Shown: positions 22,974-34,751 of the stretch, in pieces
Layout: each line of letters starts with the position of its first letter
Numbering within the stretch: the first letter of the stretch is position 1
From: Poa pratensis
Taxonomy: Eukaryota > Streptophyta > Magnoliopsida > Poales > Poaceae
DNA length: 64,000 nucleotides
Reading direction: 5' to 3'
Assembly: GCA_947311845.1 (NCBI GenBank)
Contig: CAMZMU010000063.1
Coordinates: 117,270,228 to 117,334,227, forward strand
The notes under the pieces: generated by a model
Databases searched by the model: none
Told to the model about the DNA's origin: nothing
Seen by the model: only the letters and a program-made list of their open reading frames with translations
Position numbers and translations under genes: made by a program

Positions 22974-25900
22974 CCTTTCGCCATTTTGGTAATTGATGAC
23001 AATCTCTTTTACAAGGGTTTATATAATGAATTAAGCAACTATGCAAATCAACAAGCATAGATGCATGAGCATGAAAGGTAAATGCTTATGACCAAAACAA
23101 AAGCATAACACCAAATTCCCTTAAACCCTATAAAACTTCTCCCCCATTGGCATCCATTTCCAAAATGGGCGAAAAATCTTAGAAGGTCAATATAGTATGA
23201 GCTCCCCCATAACGTGTGCATTTCTCAAAATATGAGTGGAATCAAATACACATATCCAATGACGAATAGTTGGAGAGAGCACAAACTATATTGAGGATCC
23301 AAAGATTGCAAAAGAATGATATGGAAAACTTTTTACAATTTTCCAAATAAAAAGTGAGCAATCAAAAAGATCCAACTAACCAAATAAACACAAGATATTA
23401 TGATTTGAGCAAAAGAGTGTTTTAAAAGAAATAGAGGAGCTCCCCAATATTTGTACACAATTTAGAATTATTGTATTTGAATACAAGGTGTACAAACATG
23501 GAATCCTCACTCCTCGTATCCTCTAAAACACAAAAACAAATGAATTCACAAGCTCAATAAGATGTAAATAAAAATCAAAGCTTGTGTCTTATCCCATGGT
23601 GAAGGTAGTAGGCTTGTCAAGACAAGCACATGGTCAAGGATATTCACCAAGATGAGTGCACCAAGATGTGATAAAATAGGATATGCACTCATAGGATATA
23701 ATTTTTTTCGGGGTCACAAGAATAAAAGGAATAAAGATGTGACACCAAAGAAATAGGATATCAAGTAAAGATGTAACTCTTCTCATGTATATAAGTTTCT
23801 AAGTAGACGACAATCATATGATATATATCCACACAGAAATTTGTATACACAAAATTAGTTAATAAGAAATGAAACAAGATATCCAAAGAGAAGTCATATA
23901 ATATACACATATGATATTTGTGTAGGATCATAGCCCATAGCTCAATGATTTCATATTGTGTAATAATGAACTTTAAATTCAACCTCAAACAAGCATCACA
24001 AATATCACTAAGGGAAAAAGAGATAGTTGGGATGCATTGAGGAAAGCAACAAGTATCATAAGAGCCAATAGAATTTGCAATAGCTACAACAAAGGCAAAT
24101 AAATACTTTTCATGCCATGATGAACCTACACAAGGTTCAATGCTATAAAAGTATGCATGAGGGTGGATACTTGTTACCGAGATGACATAGGGTTGATGTA
24201 GTAGATAAGAGTTTATCAACCATCCTATCTTGGCTCAATAAGCATGTGGTGAAGACACTTTCATTGTAAATGAGACAAGCATCCAATGCATCTCCATGTA
24301 CCTAAAACACATTCAAGTAAAATTGTTCCCAAACTAATTGGGTCCAAAGTAGTTAGTCAAACTACAACACATAGAAGGAACTCCACATAAATATGTGCAT
24401 ATAGATATGAAATTGAATTTCATGCACATCTTAGCCGATTTAGGATTCCGTGGAGTTTCACCTATATATTGGCACAAAGAAAAAGCATGCCATAAAATAA
24501 ACATGTAGTAGATATGCATGCCTATTAACTTTAATAACCAAACGGAGATACAATTTGGACAAATATCAAGAAATCAAAGAAGGTCCAAATTATATCAAAG
24601 ATCCAAAAAAATGATTTAGAGAAACCAATTGAAACTAAAACAAATCATCATATGATTGATGAGATACCAATTGGACAAAGATACCAAAAAGGAAATAGGA
24701 TACCAATTAATTAATAAATAAAGGACTAGATATCAAATTCCCAAAGATAGATACCAATTGAGATTAACTCTCAAAAAGAGCTAGGTTCTAACAAATAAAC
24801 CATCCCCTACACTTTTCATGATGGCACAAAGTACCAAGCCGAAAAGGTTTGTCTCCATGAGACATGTCATCGGGATCAAAGACCAATGGAAAGGATCAAA
24901 TACCAATAGAATATAAATAGTGTTTAAAAGGATACATGATAGCTCTCCCAACAAAAGTGCATTATTTTATGATCTTGTATTTGAATACACAATGCACACA
25001 CATGGAATCATCGCTCTCAAATATCTATTCAAACACTAGTCATGTATCAAGAAAAAGCAATAAGATCCAATACTAATGAAAATATAAGTTGTACTCAATA
25101 TAGGATAGCTCACCCAAGAATAGTGCATTATCTATAAGTAGCCTTTGAATGCAAGGTGCACAATGATGGGATCAATGCCTCTCCTATACCAAATAAAACA
25201 CTAGGAAAGTTTGAGTAAAGCAAAATGATCCACAAGAGGTAAGGAAGACAATGGGAGTTAAAACAAATTAATTTTTGGCAAGAAATAAGGCAATAAAATC
25301 AAGAGCCAATATGAAGATGATCTACAATTTCACCACAATTATGACTATCAATTGTCATGGAGTATATGTAGAAATTTCTTAGTGGTGTATTGGATTGATA
25401 TTCAAGATCATCTTCACAACCAATAAGCACATGGTGAAGGATAAGATTTAAGCACGATGCTTATGTAGATAAATGTTCTTGATAGCTTCAAATATTCACG
25501 CGATAATGCAAAGCAACTACAAAGAGTGCTTTGAAGCAATCGGTTTCCCAAAGAGATATATGAGAACATATTAGAGGAAAACCTTACCAAGAACATTCAT
25601 CACAAACAAGATCCAAAGTGTGAGTAAGTAAAAACATTTAAGCAAAGGGAACTTGTTTGAGAAACATGCCACAAAGGAATAAGATAATTAACAATATCAA
25701 TTCTAGGTGGCAATACCTCACATGTTCACATTGTCTAGGTTTGTAATATGCACATAGCTTATTACTCCCCCATAATGTGATAATCCATTTATTCTCCACA
25801 AGAGGCAAGTAAAACCCAACTAGAGATGATTAATGAACATTATAGAATTTGAATTTCTCATGAGAAGGACATACCATATAGAGACTAGATAAATTGATAT

Positions 25901-26345
25901 ATCAACACTAAGTGGTAGTACTCATGTATATACATTTTTAGGATTGTGAAGTGCGCAAGCATATCACTCCCCAAAATGGGATAGTCCATTAATCTCTCAA
26001 AAAGAGCCAATTAAGATATAAGCAAGTTGATACAAAAGGCTCAACACAAACTCACACATACATGGTGTGCAAACCAACATACACATACTTGATTGCTCAA
26101 GATAAGTAAGTAGAGAGCACAACATATACAAACACTAGCAAGGTACAAAACCAAACACATGCAAGGGTGCAAGCAACTTTCAATGTATATATGATTTAAA
26201 TACAAGTTACCGCAAGGAGAAACATTGGATATGTTATAGAACAATATAATCCAAATGACTTGGCTTGAGAGAATATAATTGATGAAGATCCCTTAATTCT
26301 TCATGATGTAGCCAAGTCTCCAATGCCCTCCACAACACCTATTGA
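22974..26345 (-). other. Long non-coding interior of the TGAAAG-family element
   Basis: 3.4 kb of AT-rich sequence with recurring short phrases such as ACCAATTG, TCCCCCATA and AAGATACC, suggesting old internal duplication. No frame with a recognisable domain on either strand. Confidence 0.6.
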
Positions 26346-28721
26346 TCAAGTTTTAGCTTGTTGGTCCCCAACCAAGTTGGGTCCTAAGAGGTTAGTCACA
26401 ATAGGCTTGGCAACCCAAATGGTTCTTTTCTTGACACCACTTTGAGTACCAACATATTTGGCAAACACATTGCCAACCTTATCCTTCCTAAGAGAATAAA
26501 CATTATCAATTATGATAGGGTTGGATAAGGTACCACTAGTGCATGAAGAAGCAAAGTGACCCTTCTCACGGCATAAGTAGCAACATTTGCTTCCTCCTTT
26601 CTTCTTTGTTGAAATCTCAACTTGAGAAGGAATAGCTTGATTCTTCTTGGGAAGTGGCCGTTCTTCAACTTGGGGAACTTTAGTTTGAACTTGAGGCATC
26701 TTCCCTTGTTGCTTCTCACTAAGAGACTTCTTCTTCAAAGGGCAAGATCTAACATGGTGCCCTTCAACTTTGCACTTGAAGCAAACAATCTTGGCCAAAT
26801 TCTTGACTTGTTCATGGCCCTTCTTTTTCTTGTTATACTTGGACTTGTTCTTGTTATTGGAGTTGAATCCAAGTCCACTCTTGTCATTGGGGCGTCTTTG
26901 CACACTCAACATGTTGTCAAGTGTGGGCTTCCCATCATGACGCTTTTCCAAGTCTTTCTTCAAAGAAGTGACTTGGGCCTTGAGCTCTTTTAATTCCTCT
27001 ACATGGTTAGTATCAACAAAAACACTAGAGGAAGTTGAAGCTTCATTGTTAGAGCAACAAGGCATGGAAAGTAATTCATCACAAGATGTAGCAATATTAT
27101 GAGTGGATGAATTACTAGGACTAGCACATGGCAATAAAGCATTTTGAGTATAAGTTGTGCCATTGTCCACATGAGGTCACAAGATGTTACCTTTGACATA
27201 ATAGCCTCATGAGCTAACTTTAGCTTATCATGGAGACTAGAAGATCCTCATGAGAGCTCGAAGCTTTCATGGCTTTCTTCCAATTTCCCATATTGCTAGA
27301 TAGCAATCAAGTTGAGCCCTTAGCTCAACATTCTCCGTTAATATGGATGCTTCACAAGAGATAGAGTTAGTAGCACAAGCATCATTATTTATGACAATAG
27401 GAGAAAGTAACTTGGCAAGCTCTTTAGAGTGAGAAGCTTTAAGTTGCGCATGAGACTCGGTGAGTTTGATGAGCTCACCCTTAACGACCCTAGAGCCATT
27501 TTCTAGGTGCTCAAAATTCTCAAGGAGTTTGGCATGTGCATCTATAAGCTTACCATTTGTTACTTTGAAGTCATTAGCCACTTTAAGAGAACTATCATAG
27601 GATCCCTTTACTCTAGAAAGTTCGAGAGCATAAGTTTCCTCAAGAGACTCCTTGGTGGTTTGTTCTTCTTCAAGAGCTTCCTTGAGATCGGCGATCTCTT
27701 CCGCGTATTTATATTCGCGGCTTTGCATTTTCTCAATTGTGTCTTCATGCTCATCAATAAGTTTATTGCTCTCAATAGCAATAGTCAAGATTTCTATGAA
27801 TTTAGCATGAGCATCTTTATTCTTAGCAATAGCATGAAGAACCATTTTACCCTTCTCAATAAGGGAAGCATCATTATCATCTTCTTCATTATCAACATCA
27901 TTCTCATTTTGAGATATATTGGGAGTCAAGGTAGAAATTACCGTTGATCCCCTTGCCATAAGGCAAAAGTGTGAAGTGGTTGATGATGATGAAGCAAAAC
28001 TTGAAGCACCATTCAAGTCCATGTCTTGTTCCATGGAGTGTTCGGTTTCCTCTACATTGTTAGCCAAACAAATACTAGAGGAAATAGAAGTATTTTTATC
28101 AAGGGAACAAGACATAGAGAGCATATCATCACGAGGATTAGTCAAGCAATTTGTACATGATATGCAAGGACTATCAACACAAGCATGTAGATCATTTTTG
28201 GTTCTAGATGCGTTTAAGTCCAAAGATAAATCATTGCAATAAGATAGAGGTGAAGTATCATCAACAATAAGCTTACTATCATTATTGCAATATCTATCAC
28301 TACTCACCATTGCATTACTTTGTGGCTTGCCACATGTAGGTGAAGTAGAAGAAGTTGAGAACTCATCACGGCCGGAAGTGGAGGGACAACAATCATCTCC
28401 ACAATTCTTGGACACATCATATTTATCTTGAAGCTTGGTCCAAAGCTCATGAGCATTCCGAAAAGGAGAGACCGACATAATAACTACATCGCTCAAAGCA
28501 TTGAAAATCACATTAGAAGCTTGAGCATCTAGATAGGAATTATTCTCATCCATTAAAGATAATCTTTTGGGATTCCTTGGAGGAGAATAACCCCTATATA
28601 GAATTCGCTCTATGTATGGGTCAATGACCCGAATAATATCAAGAATGCGAATTTTCCAAACATCATAATTTGTGCCATCTAATATAAAAGAAGCATTGTG
28701 CACTAGTTCACTAGACGACAT
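26346..28721 (-). pseudogene. Copia-type gag with two zinc knuckles, frameshifted
   Basis: The frame from ATG at 28721 to 27267 (484 residues) starts with a Copia-type gag N-terminus (LDGTNYDVWKIRI around residue 13, and a NAHELWTKLQDKYDVS segment near residue 90). A serine-rich middle follows, then a long heptad-rich coiled coil (about 290-470). After frame breaks near 27170-27270 another frame (to 26346) carries two CCHC zinc knuckles, CFKCKVEGHHVRSC and CYLCREKGHFASSC, flanked by lysine-rich linkers. It would assemble particles and bind element RNA. The sequence stops without protease, integrase or reverse transcriptase. The central coiled coil is longer than in ordinary Copia gags. Confidence 0.8.
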
Positions 28722-28761
28722 CTTTACTCTCGAGGCGGTGAAGCCAAAAACGAGAGAACCC

Positions 28762-28773
28762 GCTCTGATACCA
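28762..28773 (-). other. Primer binding site (initiator Met tRNA)
   Basis: Minus-strand TGGTATCAGAGC two bases after the LTR end at 28776. Confidence 0.85.
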
Positions 28774-28775
28774 AT

Positions 28776-31013
28776 TGAAAGGACACGGATGTCGCCTAGA
28801 GGGGGGGGGTGAATAGGCGATTAAAATTCTTTGCGGTTTAGGCTTGAATAAATGCGGAATAAAACTAGCGTTTAATTTATCAAGCACGAAACCTAAACAA
28901 GCTAGGTTAACCTATGTGCACCAACAACTTATGCTAAACAAGATAAGCAAATATGTGATAGCAAGATATATTACTTCAAGCTCGATGGCTATCACAAAGT
29001 AAATAGCATAAGTAAGAAGCTCGGGTATAGAAATACCGAGGCACTTGGAGACGATGATTTATCCCGAAGTTCACTTCCCAATGGAAGCTACGTCTCCGTT
29101 GGAGCGGTGCGGAGTCACAAAGTGATCCCCGAATAGCCGTCAAATGGCACACCGTAATCTCCTTCGTGCCTCCACCAATGCGGAGTGCCACGAACCACTA
29201 TGGGACACTTGAGGGTGGTCACCGAACCCGTACAAGGATGAGGCACACTCCACAACTTAATTGGAGGCTCTCACCGAATTCCCGCGGCTCCCAAAGCCAC
29301 AAGAATCACAAGGTTGGGGCGCACTCCACAACTTAATTGGAGGCTCCCAACTATCCCGCGAGCCACCAAAACTCCGAGATCAACAAGGACCGTCTAGGGC
29401 ACTCCAAGTACCCAAGAGGACAAGCTCTAGGGCACCCCAAGTACCCAAGTAACAAGCTTCTCAACTTCGATTTCCACGTATCACCGTGGAGAACTCAAAC
29501 CGATGCAACCGATGCAAGAAGGCAAGACCACTAGAAGTGGTCAAATCCTTCACTCCCAAATCCCACCAAAAGCAACTAATGCTTGTGGGGGGAGAAGAGA
29601 GGAAGAACAAGGAAGAACTCAACAAATGGAACTTCAAGATCACGATCTACTAGGTTCCCCTCACTTAGAGGAGGAATGAATTGGATGAATATGTAGATCT
29701 AGATCTCCTCTCAAATTCCCTCAAAGATATGCAAGAATCATGGGAGGGATTGAGAGGAAGGCAAGCTTTTCCAAAGGTCAACAATGGAGGAGAGAGAGGG
29801 GAAAAGCTAGCTCAAGGGATGAGAGAACCGTTGGGGAAGAAACCCCCTTAAAAAGGTCCTCTCAAAAATCTGCCCGTTGCAGACGAAAAAGGCCGCAGCG
29901 GTAGTACCGGGCCGATCCCGGTAGTACCGAGCCGCGTTGACTCGAGGAAGAACGAAGACCAGTCAGCGCTCCCTGACTCGGCGCGCAACGGTAGTACCGG
30001 ACCACTTGGCCCGGTAGTGCTCCCTTCCCGGTAGTACCGTGCCACTACCGGGGCAACTATCGGGTGAAAACTTCGAGAGGCAGAGAGCCATCCGGAGATG
30101 CGATACTGGGCCCGGTACTGGCCGCGGTAGATCCGCAAGGGGTCACCCGGTAGTACCGGGCGAGGGTCGGTACTACCGGCCTAAGAAGAAACTGCAGAAC
30201 CAGAAAAAGAGAACCGCAATAACTTTTGCAAGGAAGCTCGAAACGAGATGAATCCAATTCTGTTAGAAATATTAAGGGTCACAAATATAGAGGGGATACC
30301 ACACATGGGAAGGTGTGGACCCTATCTCGAAGGTGGACCGATAATATTTCCAACCAGAAAACGCAACAAGTTTTCCATACGAAATCCGTTTTCGGAGAAC
30401 TTGGGCTTGTCATGAAGATCACAACAAGCACCAAAACCCAACAAGGAGAAAATCCAAATAAGAACCAAGAAAGATGATGAAGGCAAGTATGCAAAGGTTT
30501 GAGCTCTCTCCAACTGATACGCTAAAGCTCAATCGAGAGCCCCTCTTGATAGTACGGTATCTATCCTATAACCCGGTCTCCCAACTAGTACCATGAGACT
30601 GGTAAAATAGAAACCCTATCATACCTTTGCCTTGCGCATTCCACTTGAGCTAGATGACGTCGATCTTGATCTCTTCAAGTGGACCACCTTTCTTGATTGC
30701 GCTTCGCTTGGTGAAGACTTCTCCAAATACTCCCCCATACACCATTATGGGAGAGCCTCGCTTAGCTCCGACTTCATGAAGATGATGTCTTGAATCCTTC
30801 AAGACATACTTGCAATATGCTCAACTCTACACATGACCATTCTTCATATAAGCCCGTGAAAAGAGCATTGATCATCATGTAATCTTCTAGAGTCCAACAC
30901 ATGAACTCCAAACTTCTTCATGGACAAGATCTATAAAGATATCTCAATGCAAACATTAGTCCATAGGGATTGTCATTAATTACCAAAACCACACATGGGG
31001 GCGCCATGCCCTT
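28776..31013 (-). repeat. Complete 5' LTR of the TGAAAG-family element
   Basis: 2238 bp, TGAAAGG...CCCTTTCA. Contains six copies of a CCGGTA-G-TACCGG-type palindrome between 29899 and 30179. A TTTTTAAG core-promoter-like site (minus strand) lies at about 29846-29856. Confidence 0.85.
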
Positions 31014-32240
31014 TCACCTTTCGCCTATGTAATCTTCCCGATGCGAAAATCCTAGATACCCGAGCCATTATCCACGAAAAGTTCCAGAGACGCCGCCGCC
31101 GTCAACCCTAGTTCGGGATCGGGTTCAGAAGATCTTCCCGGCACCCTGCCGGAGAGGGGAATCATCACCGGAGGGCTCTACATCACCATGCCTGCCTCCG
31201 GAGTGATGCGTGAGTAGTTTATCCTTGGACTACGGGTCCATAGCAGTAGCTAGATGGTTGTCTCTCCACTTTATGCTATCATGTTTAGATCTTGTGAGCT
31301 GCCTATCATGATCAAGATCATCTTATTGTAATGCTACATGTTGTGTTTGCTGGGATCCGATGAATATTGAATATTATGTCAAGTTGATTATCAATCTATC
31401 TTATATGTTATTTATGATCTTGCATGCTTTCCGTTACTAGTAGATGCTTTGGCCAAGTAGATGCTTGTAACTCCAAGAGTTAGTATTTATGCTAGATAGT
31501 GGGTTCATGCCTCCGGTAATCTGGGAGAGTGACAACAACTTCTAAGATTGTGGATGTGATGTTGCCACTAGGGATAAAATAACCGATACTTAGCTTAAGG
31601 GTGCGCCGTTAGGTCTAATACATTTGTTTACATTACGCACATTACTTAATACGATTATATGTTGCTTGCAACTTAATACCAATGGGGAACTCGGTATGAC
31701 AACCTGGAGGTGGATTATTAGTCATAGACGCTGTTGGATAACGGTCTATATATTTTGTCGTAATGCCCACATGAATATCATAGTAATCATCATGTCATAT
31801 ATATGCATTGTCATGCGCTCAATATTTTGTCAATTGCCCAGCTGTAATTTGTTCACCCAGCATGTTAGTTATCTTTTATGGAGAGACACCACTAGTGAAC
31901 TGTGGACCCCGGTCCATTCTTTTACACTGATAATACAACCAACTACAAATATTGTTTTTTTCATTCTCTGCAATTTAATACTGTTTTCCACACTATACGT
32001 TTAATCCTTTGTTTTCAGCAAGCCGGTGAGATTGACAACCTCACTGTTTCGTTGGGGCAAAATAGTTTGATTGTGTTGTGTGCAGCTTCCACGTCAGCGC
32101 GCCACTGACAACCTTCAGAAGTGATTTCTTGCTCCTACTGGTTCGATTAAACCTTGGTTTCATACTGAGAGAAACTGCTGCTACACTGCTTCATACCTTC
32201 CTCTTGGGGTCTCCCAACGAACGTGTGATCCACGTCATCA
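31014..32240 (+). repeat. Truncated 3' LTR of the second Gypsy element
   Basis: Corresponds to 17907-19121 of its 5' LTR. Ends ACGTCATCA at 32240 followed by the ATCCT duplication. Confidence 0.85.
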
Positions 32241-33960
32241 ATCCTTCACTCTCAAATCCCACAACAAGCAACTAATGCTTATGGGGGGAGAAGAGAGGAT
32301 GAACACAACAAATGGAACTCCAAGATCTAGATCAAGAGACTTCCCCTCACTTAGAGGAGAGATGGATTGGTGAAAATGTAGATCTAGATCTCCTCTTTCA
32401 AATCCCTCAATGATATGCAAGAATCATGGGAGGAATTGGGAGAGGGGCAAGCTTTCCAAGGTCAACAATGGAGGAGAGAGAGGGGAAAAACGTGCTTGGA
32501 AGAGCTGGCTGACTGAAGGTAGGTGGAGGGGTATTTATACACCTCCCAGAAAAAGAGCCGTTGCAGCCAACTTACACCGGAGACTCCGGACCACGAAGGC
32601 GGGAGACTCTGGCCCGGGCGGAAACTCCGGACCAAGAAGGGCGGAGACTCCGGACCCAGAAGAGCAGGAAAAATCCGATGCAGGAAACTTAAACCGGAAA
32701 CTCCAGACCACGAGGGTCGGAGACTCCGGCAAAGGCGGAGACTCCGGGGAAACTCCGGACCAACTCCGGACCCCTATACCGCAAGCGCCGTCCGCGGGGC
32801 TCTTCACTCCAAAACCAGGGAGGCCGGATACTCCGGCCCTGAGCACCCCTGAAGCCGGAGACTCCGTCAGGAAAACAACAGCAAAACAGTAAAGCCTGAA
32901 ATGCAATAACTTTCTCGTTCGAACTCCAAATCAGGTGAAACCAATTTTGTTGGAAATATTAAGGGTCACAAATATAGAGGAGATACCACACATGGGAAGG
33001 TGTGGACCTTATCTCGAGGAGGACCAGTAATATTTCCAACACCGAGAATGCAACAAGTTTTCCATCCGGACTTCATTATCTATGATCTTGGGCTTGCTCC
33101 GAAGATAATCACAAGCACTACAAGATCATGCATATACACATCATAGTCCATCATGTGAGGAGGAAACCACAAGGAGAGAGTTTGACCTCTCTATAAAAGA
33201 TAAGCCGGTAAAACCTCCAATATAAAAAACGCAACAAGATATGCATATGAAATCTGTTTTTGATGAACTAGAGCTTGGTATGAAGATGAACACAAGCTCT
33301 AAATTCTCACATGGATAAAAGCCAAATAAGAACCAACAAATATGATATGCCAAATATGCAAAGGTTTGAACTTTCCACAAAGATGCGATCAAGTTGCAAA
33401 CTTGAGAGCCCCTCTTAATAGTACGCCGTCTTTCCTATAACCCGGTCTCCCACTAACACCATGAGACTGGTAAAATAGAAACCCTATCAAGATCATACCT
33501 TTGCCTTGCGCATTCCACTTGAGCTAGATGATGACGATCTTAACTCCCTCAAGTGGACTACCTTTCTTGATTACGCTTGCTAGCACATGCTTGATGAAGA
33601 ATTCTCCAAATACTCCCCCATACACCATTATGGGAGAGCCTCGCTTAGCTCCGTCTTCATGTATCTATTTGCGCTTCATATTCTTCTCTTGATATAGACG
33701 ATGGCTTGGAGATAAACATGAATGTTCACTCAATCTTCTTTTCCATGCCATGCTTGCAATAATCTCAACTCTAGATGACCATTCTTCATATGAACCCATT
33801 GGATAGAATCTTGGTCATCATATAATCTTCTAGAGTTCAACACATGAACTCCAATCTTCTTCATGGACAAGATCTATAAAGATATCTCAATGCAAACATT
33901 AGTCCATAAGGATTGTCATTAATTACCAAAACCACGCATGGGGCAACACATGCACTTTCA
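32241..33960 (-). repeat. Solo LTR of the TGAAAG family, right part
   Basis: Continues 16875-17539 and ends CACTTTCA at 33960 next to CCGTT. It differs from the other family member in its promoter-proximal repeats, which here are CCGGAG-A-CTCCGG-type palindromes (32577-32866). A minus-strand GTATAAATACC TATA box lies at 32530-32540. Confidence 0.85.
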
Positions 33961-34751
33961 CCGTTATGCGAAGACACTCTGTTGAACCTGCTGGCTATTT
34001 AATATATCATTCCCATTACTCGCGATACCAAAACTTCACCCGAGATATAGATCCGTGGATGATACCATGAATCACTCGTTGATTCATTACATCTTTGTCT
34101 ATCTCGTTAACCGGCAAGTTCCCTTTACTCGTTTCGTATTATGATATCCCACACGGTGTAGCTTCACCATGCATTGTCTGCAGAACATATTGGATATCTT
34201 ATAATACCGAGAGGGCCCAGGGCGTATCTCTCTAATCACCGAGGAGTAATTTCCCATCTCAAAACATTAGGATATACACACACCTTGAAGTCACCCAGTG
34301 ACTACCGTTTTACAACCTAGTTACGGCCATGGTGTTGACAGTACCAAAGTAACTCTTCCAGTATGCATAACCCTAATAACCATGGTTACAGGACATGTTA
34401 TATAATAACATTACTATGATAAAGCTAAGGACAAAAAGACATTTTAACGGAATCTCTTAGCATACCAGAACTTGGGTTTACCCGACCATATTATTATCCA
34501 GTAATATGCCACTTATTGATGCTGACATAAACAATGTAAATGACTAGGAAAGCAGTGTCATCTAGCAATCAACAAATTAGTCCGTAAAAGAACTAGAGTA
34601 TATTTTACATGTTCATATTCTCTACACGTGCGAGTGATCTTTCCTCTAAATCACGTATTCAGAAATCATCGCAGTTATACCATAGAGAATACAAATCATA
34701 ATTAATGAATCAGATGTATAAATACATTGCCTTTTGGGCATACATCCAACA
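33961..34751 (-). repeat. Copia (Angela-like) 3' LTR, right part
   Basis: Ends CATCCAACA at 34751. On the minus strand this is an LTR start TGTTGGATGTATGCCC, preceded by the purine tract AAGTGGGAGAC. That tract and LTR start resemble the Angela/BARE/WIS group. Confidence 0.75.

Larger units (their letters stand above)
21946..31013 (-). mobile_element. TGAAAG-family LTR retrotransposon with Copia-type gag only
   Basis: Minus-strand element: 5' LTR 28776-31013 (TGAAAGG...CCCTTTCA on plus), initiator-Met primer site at 28762-28773, gag region 28721-26346, about 3.3 kb non-coding, then a 3' LTR truncated at its outer end (21946-22973). Protease, integrase and reverse transcriptase are absent, so it is non-autonomous. 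The interior next to the 3' LTR shows the purine tract GGCGAAAGG. Confidence 0.8.
17540..32240 (+). mobile_element. Second Gypsy element, nested and partly deleted
   Basis: Plus-strand element of the same family as 200-8377. It starts TGATACGTC at 17540, ends ACGTCATCA at 32240, and has a perfect ATCCT duplication outside both ends. Present parts: complete 5' LTR, primer site, interior to about 21945, and the last ~1.23 kb of the 3' LTR (31014-32240). The TGAAAG-family element at 21946-31013 sits between them, and a deletion removed the interior end and the first ~370 bp of the 3' LTR. Confidence 0.85.

Noticed and set aside
23761..24219. 152-codon minus-strand frame in the TGAAAG-family interior
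   Set aside because: Rich in Ile/Tyr/Cys as expected from AT-rich non-coding sequence, and not gag or pol related.
29881..30180. CRISPR-like array from the regularly repeated GGTAGTACCGG
   Set aside because: Spacing is irregular, units are 13 bp palindromes in an LTR of a plant retrotransposon, and no cas-like gene exists.
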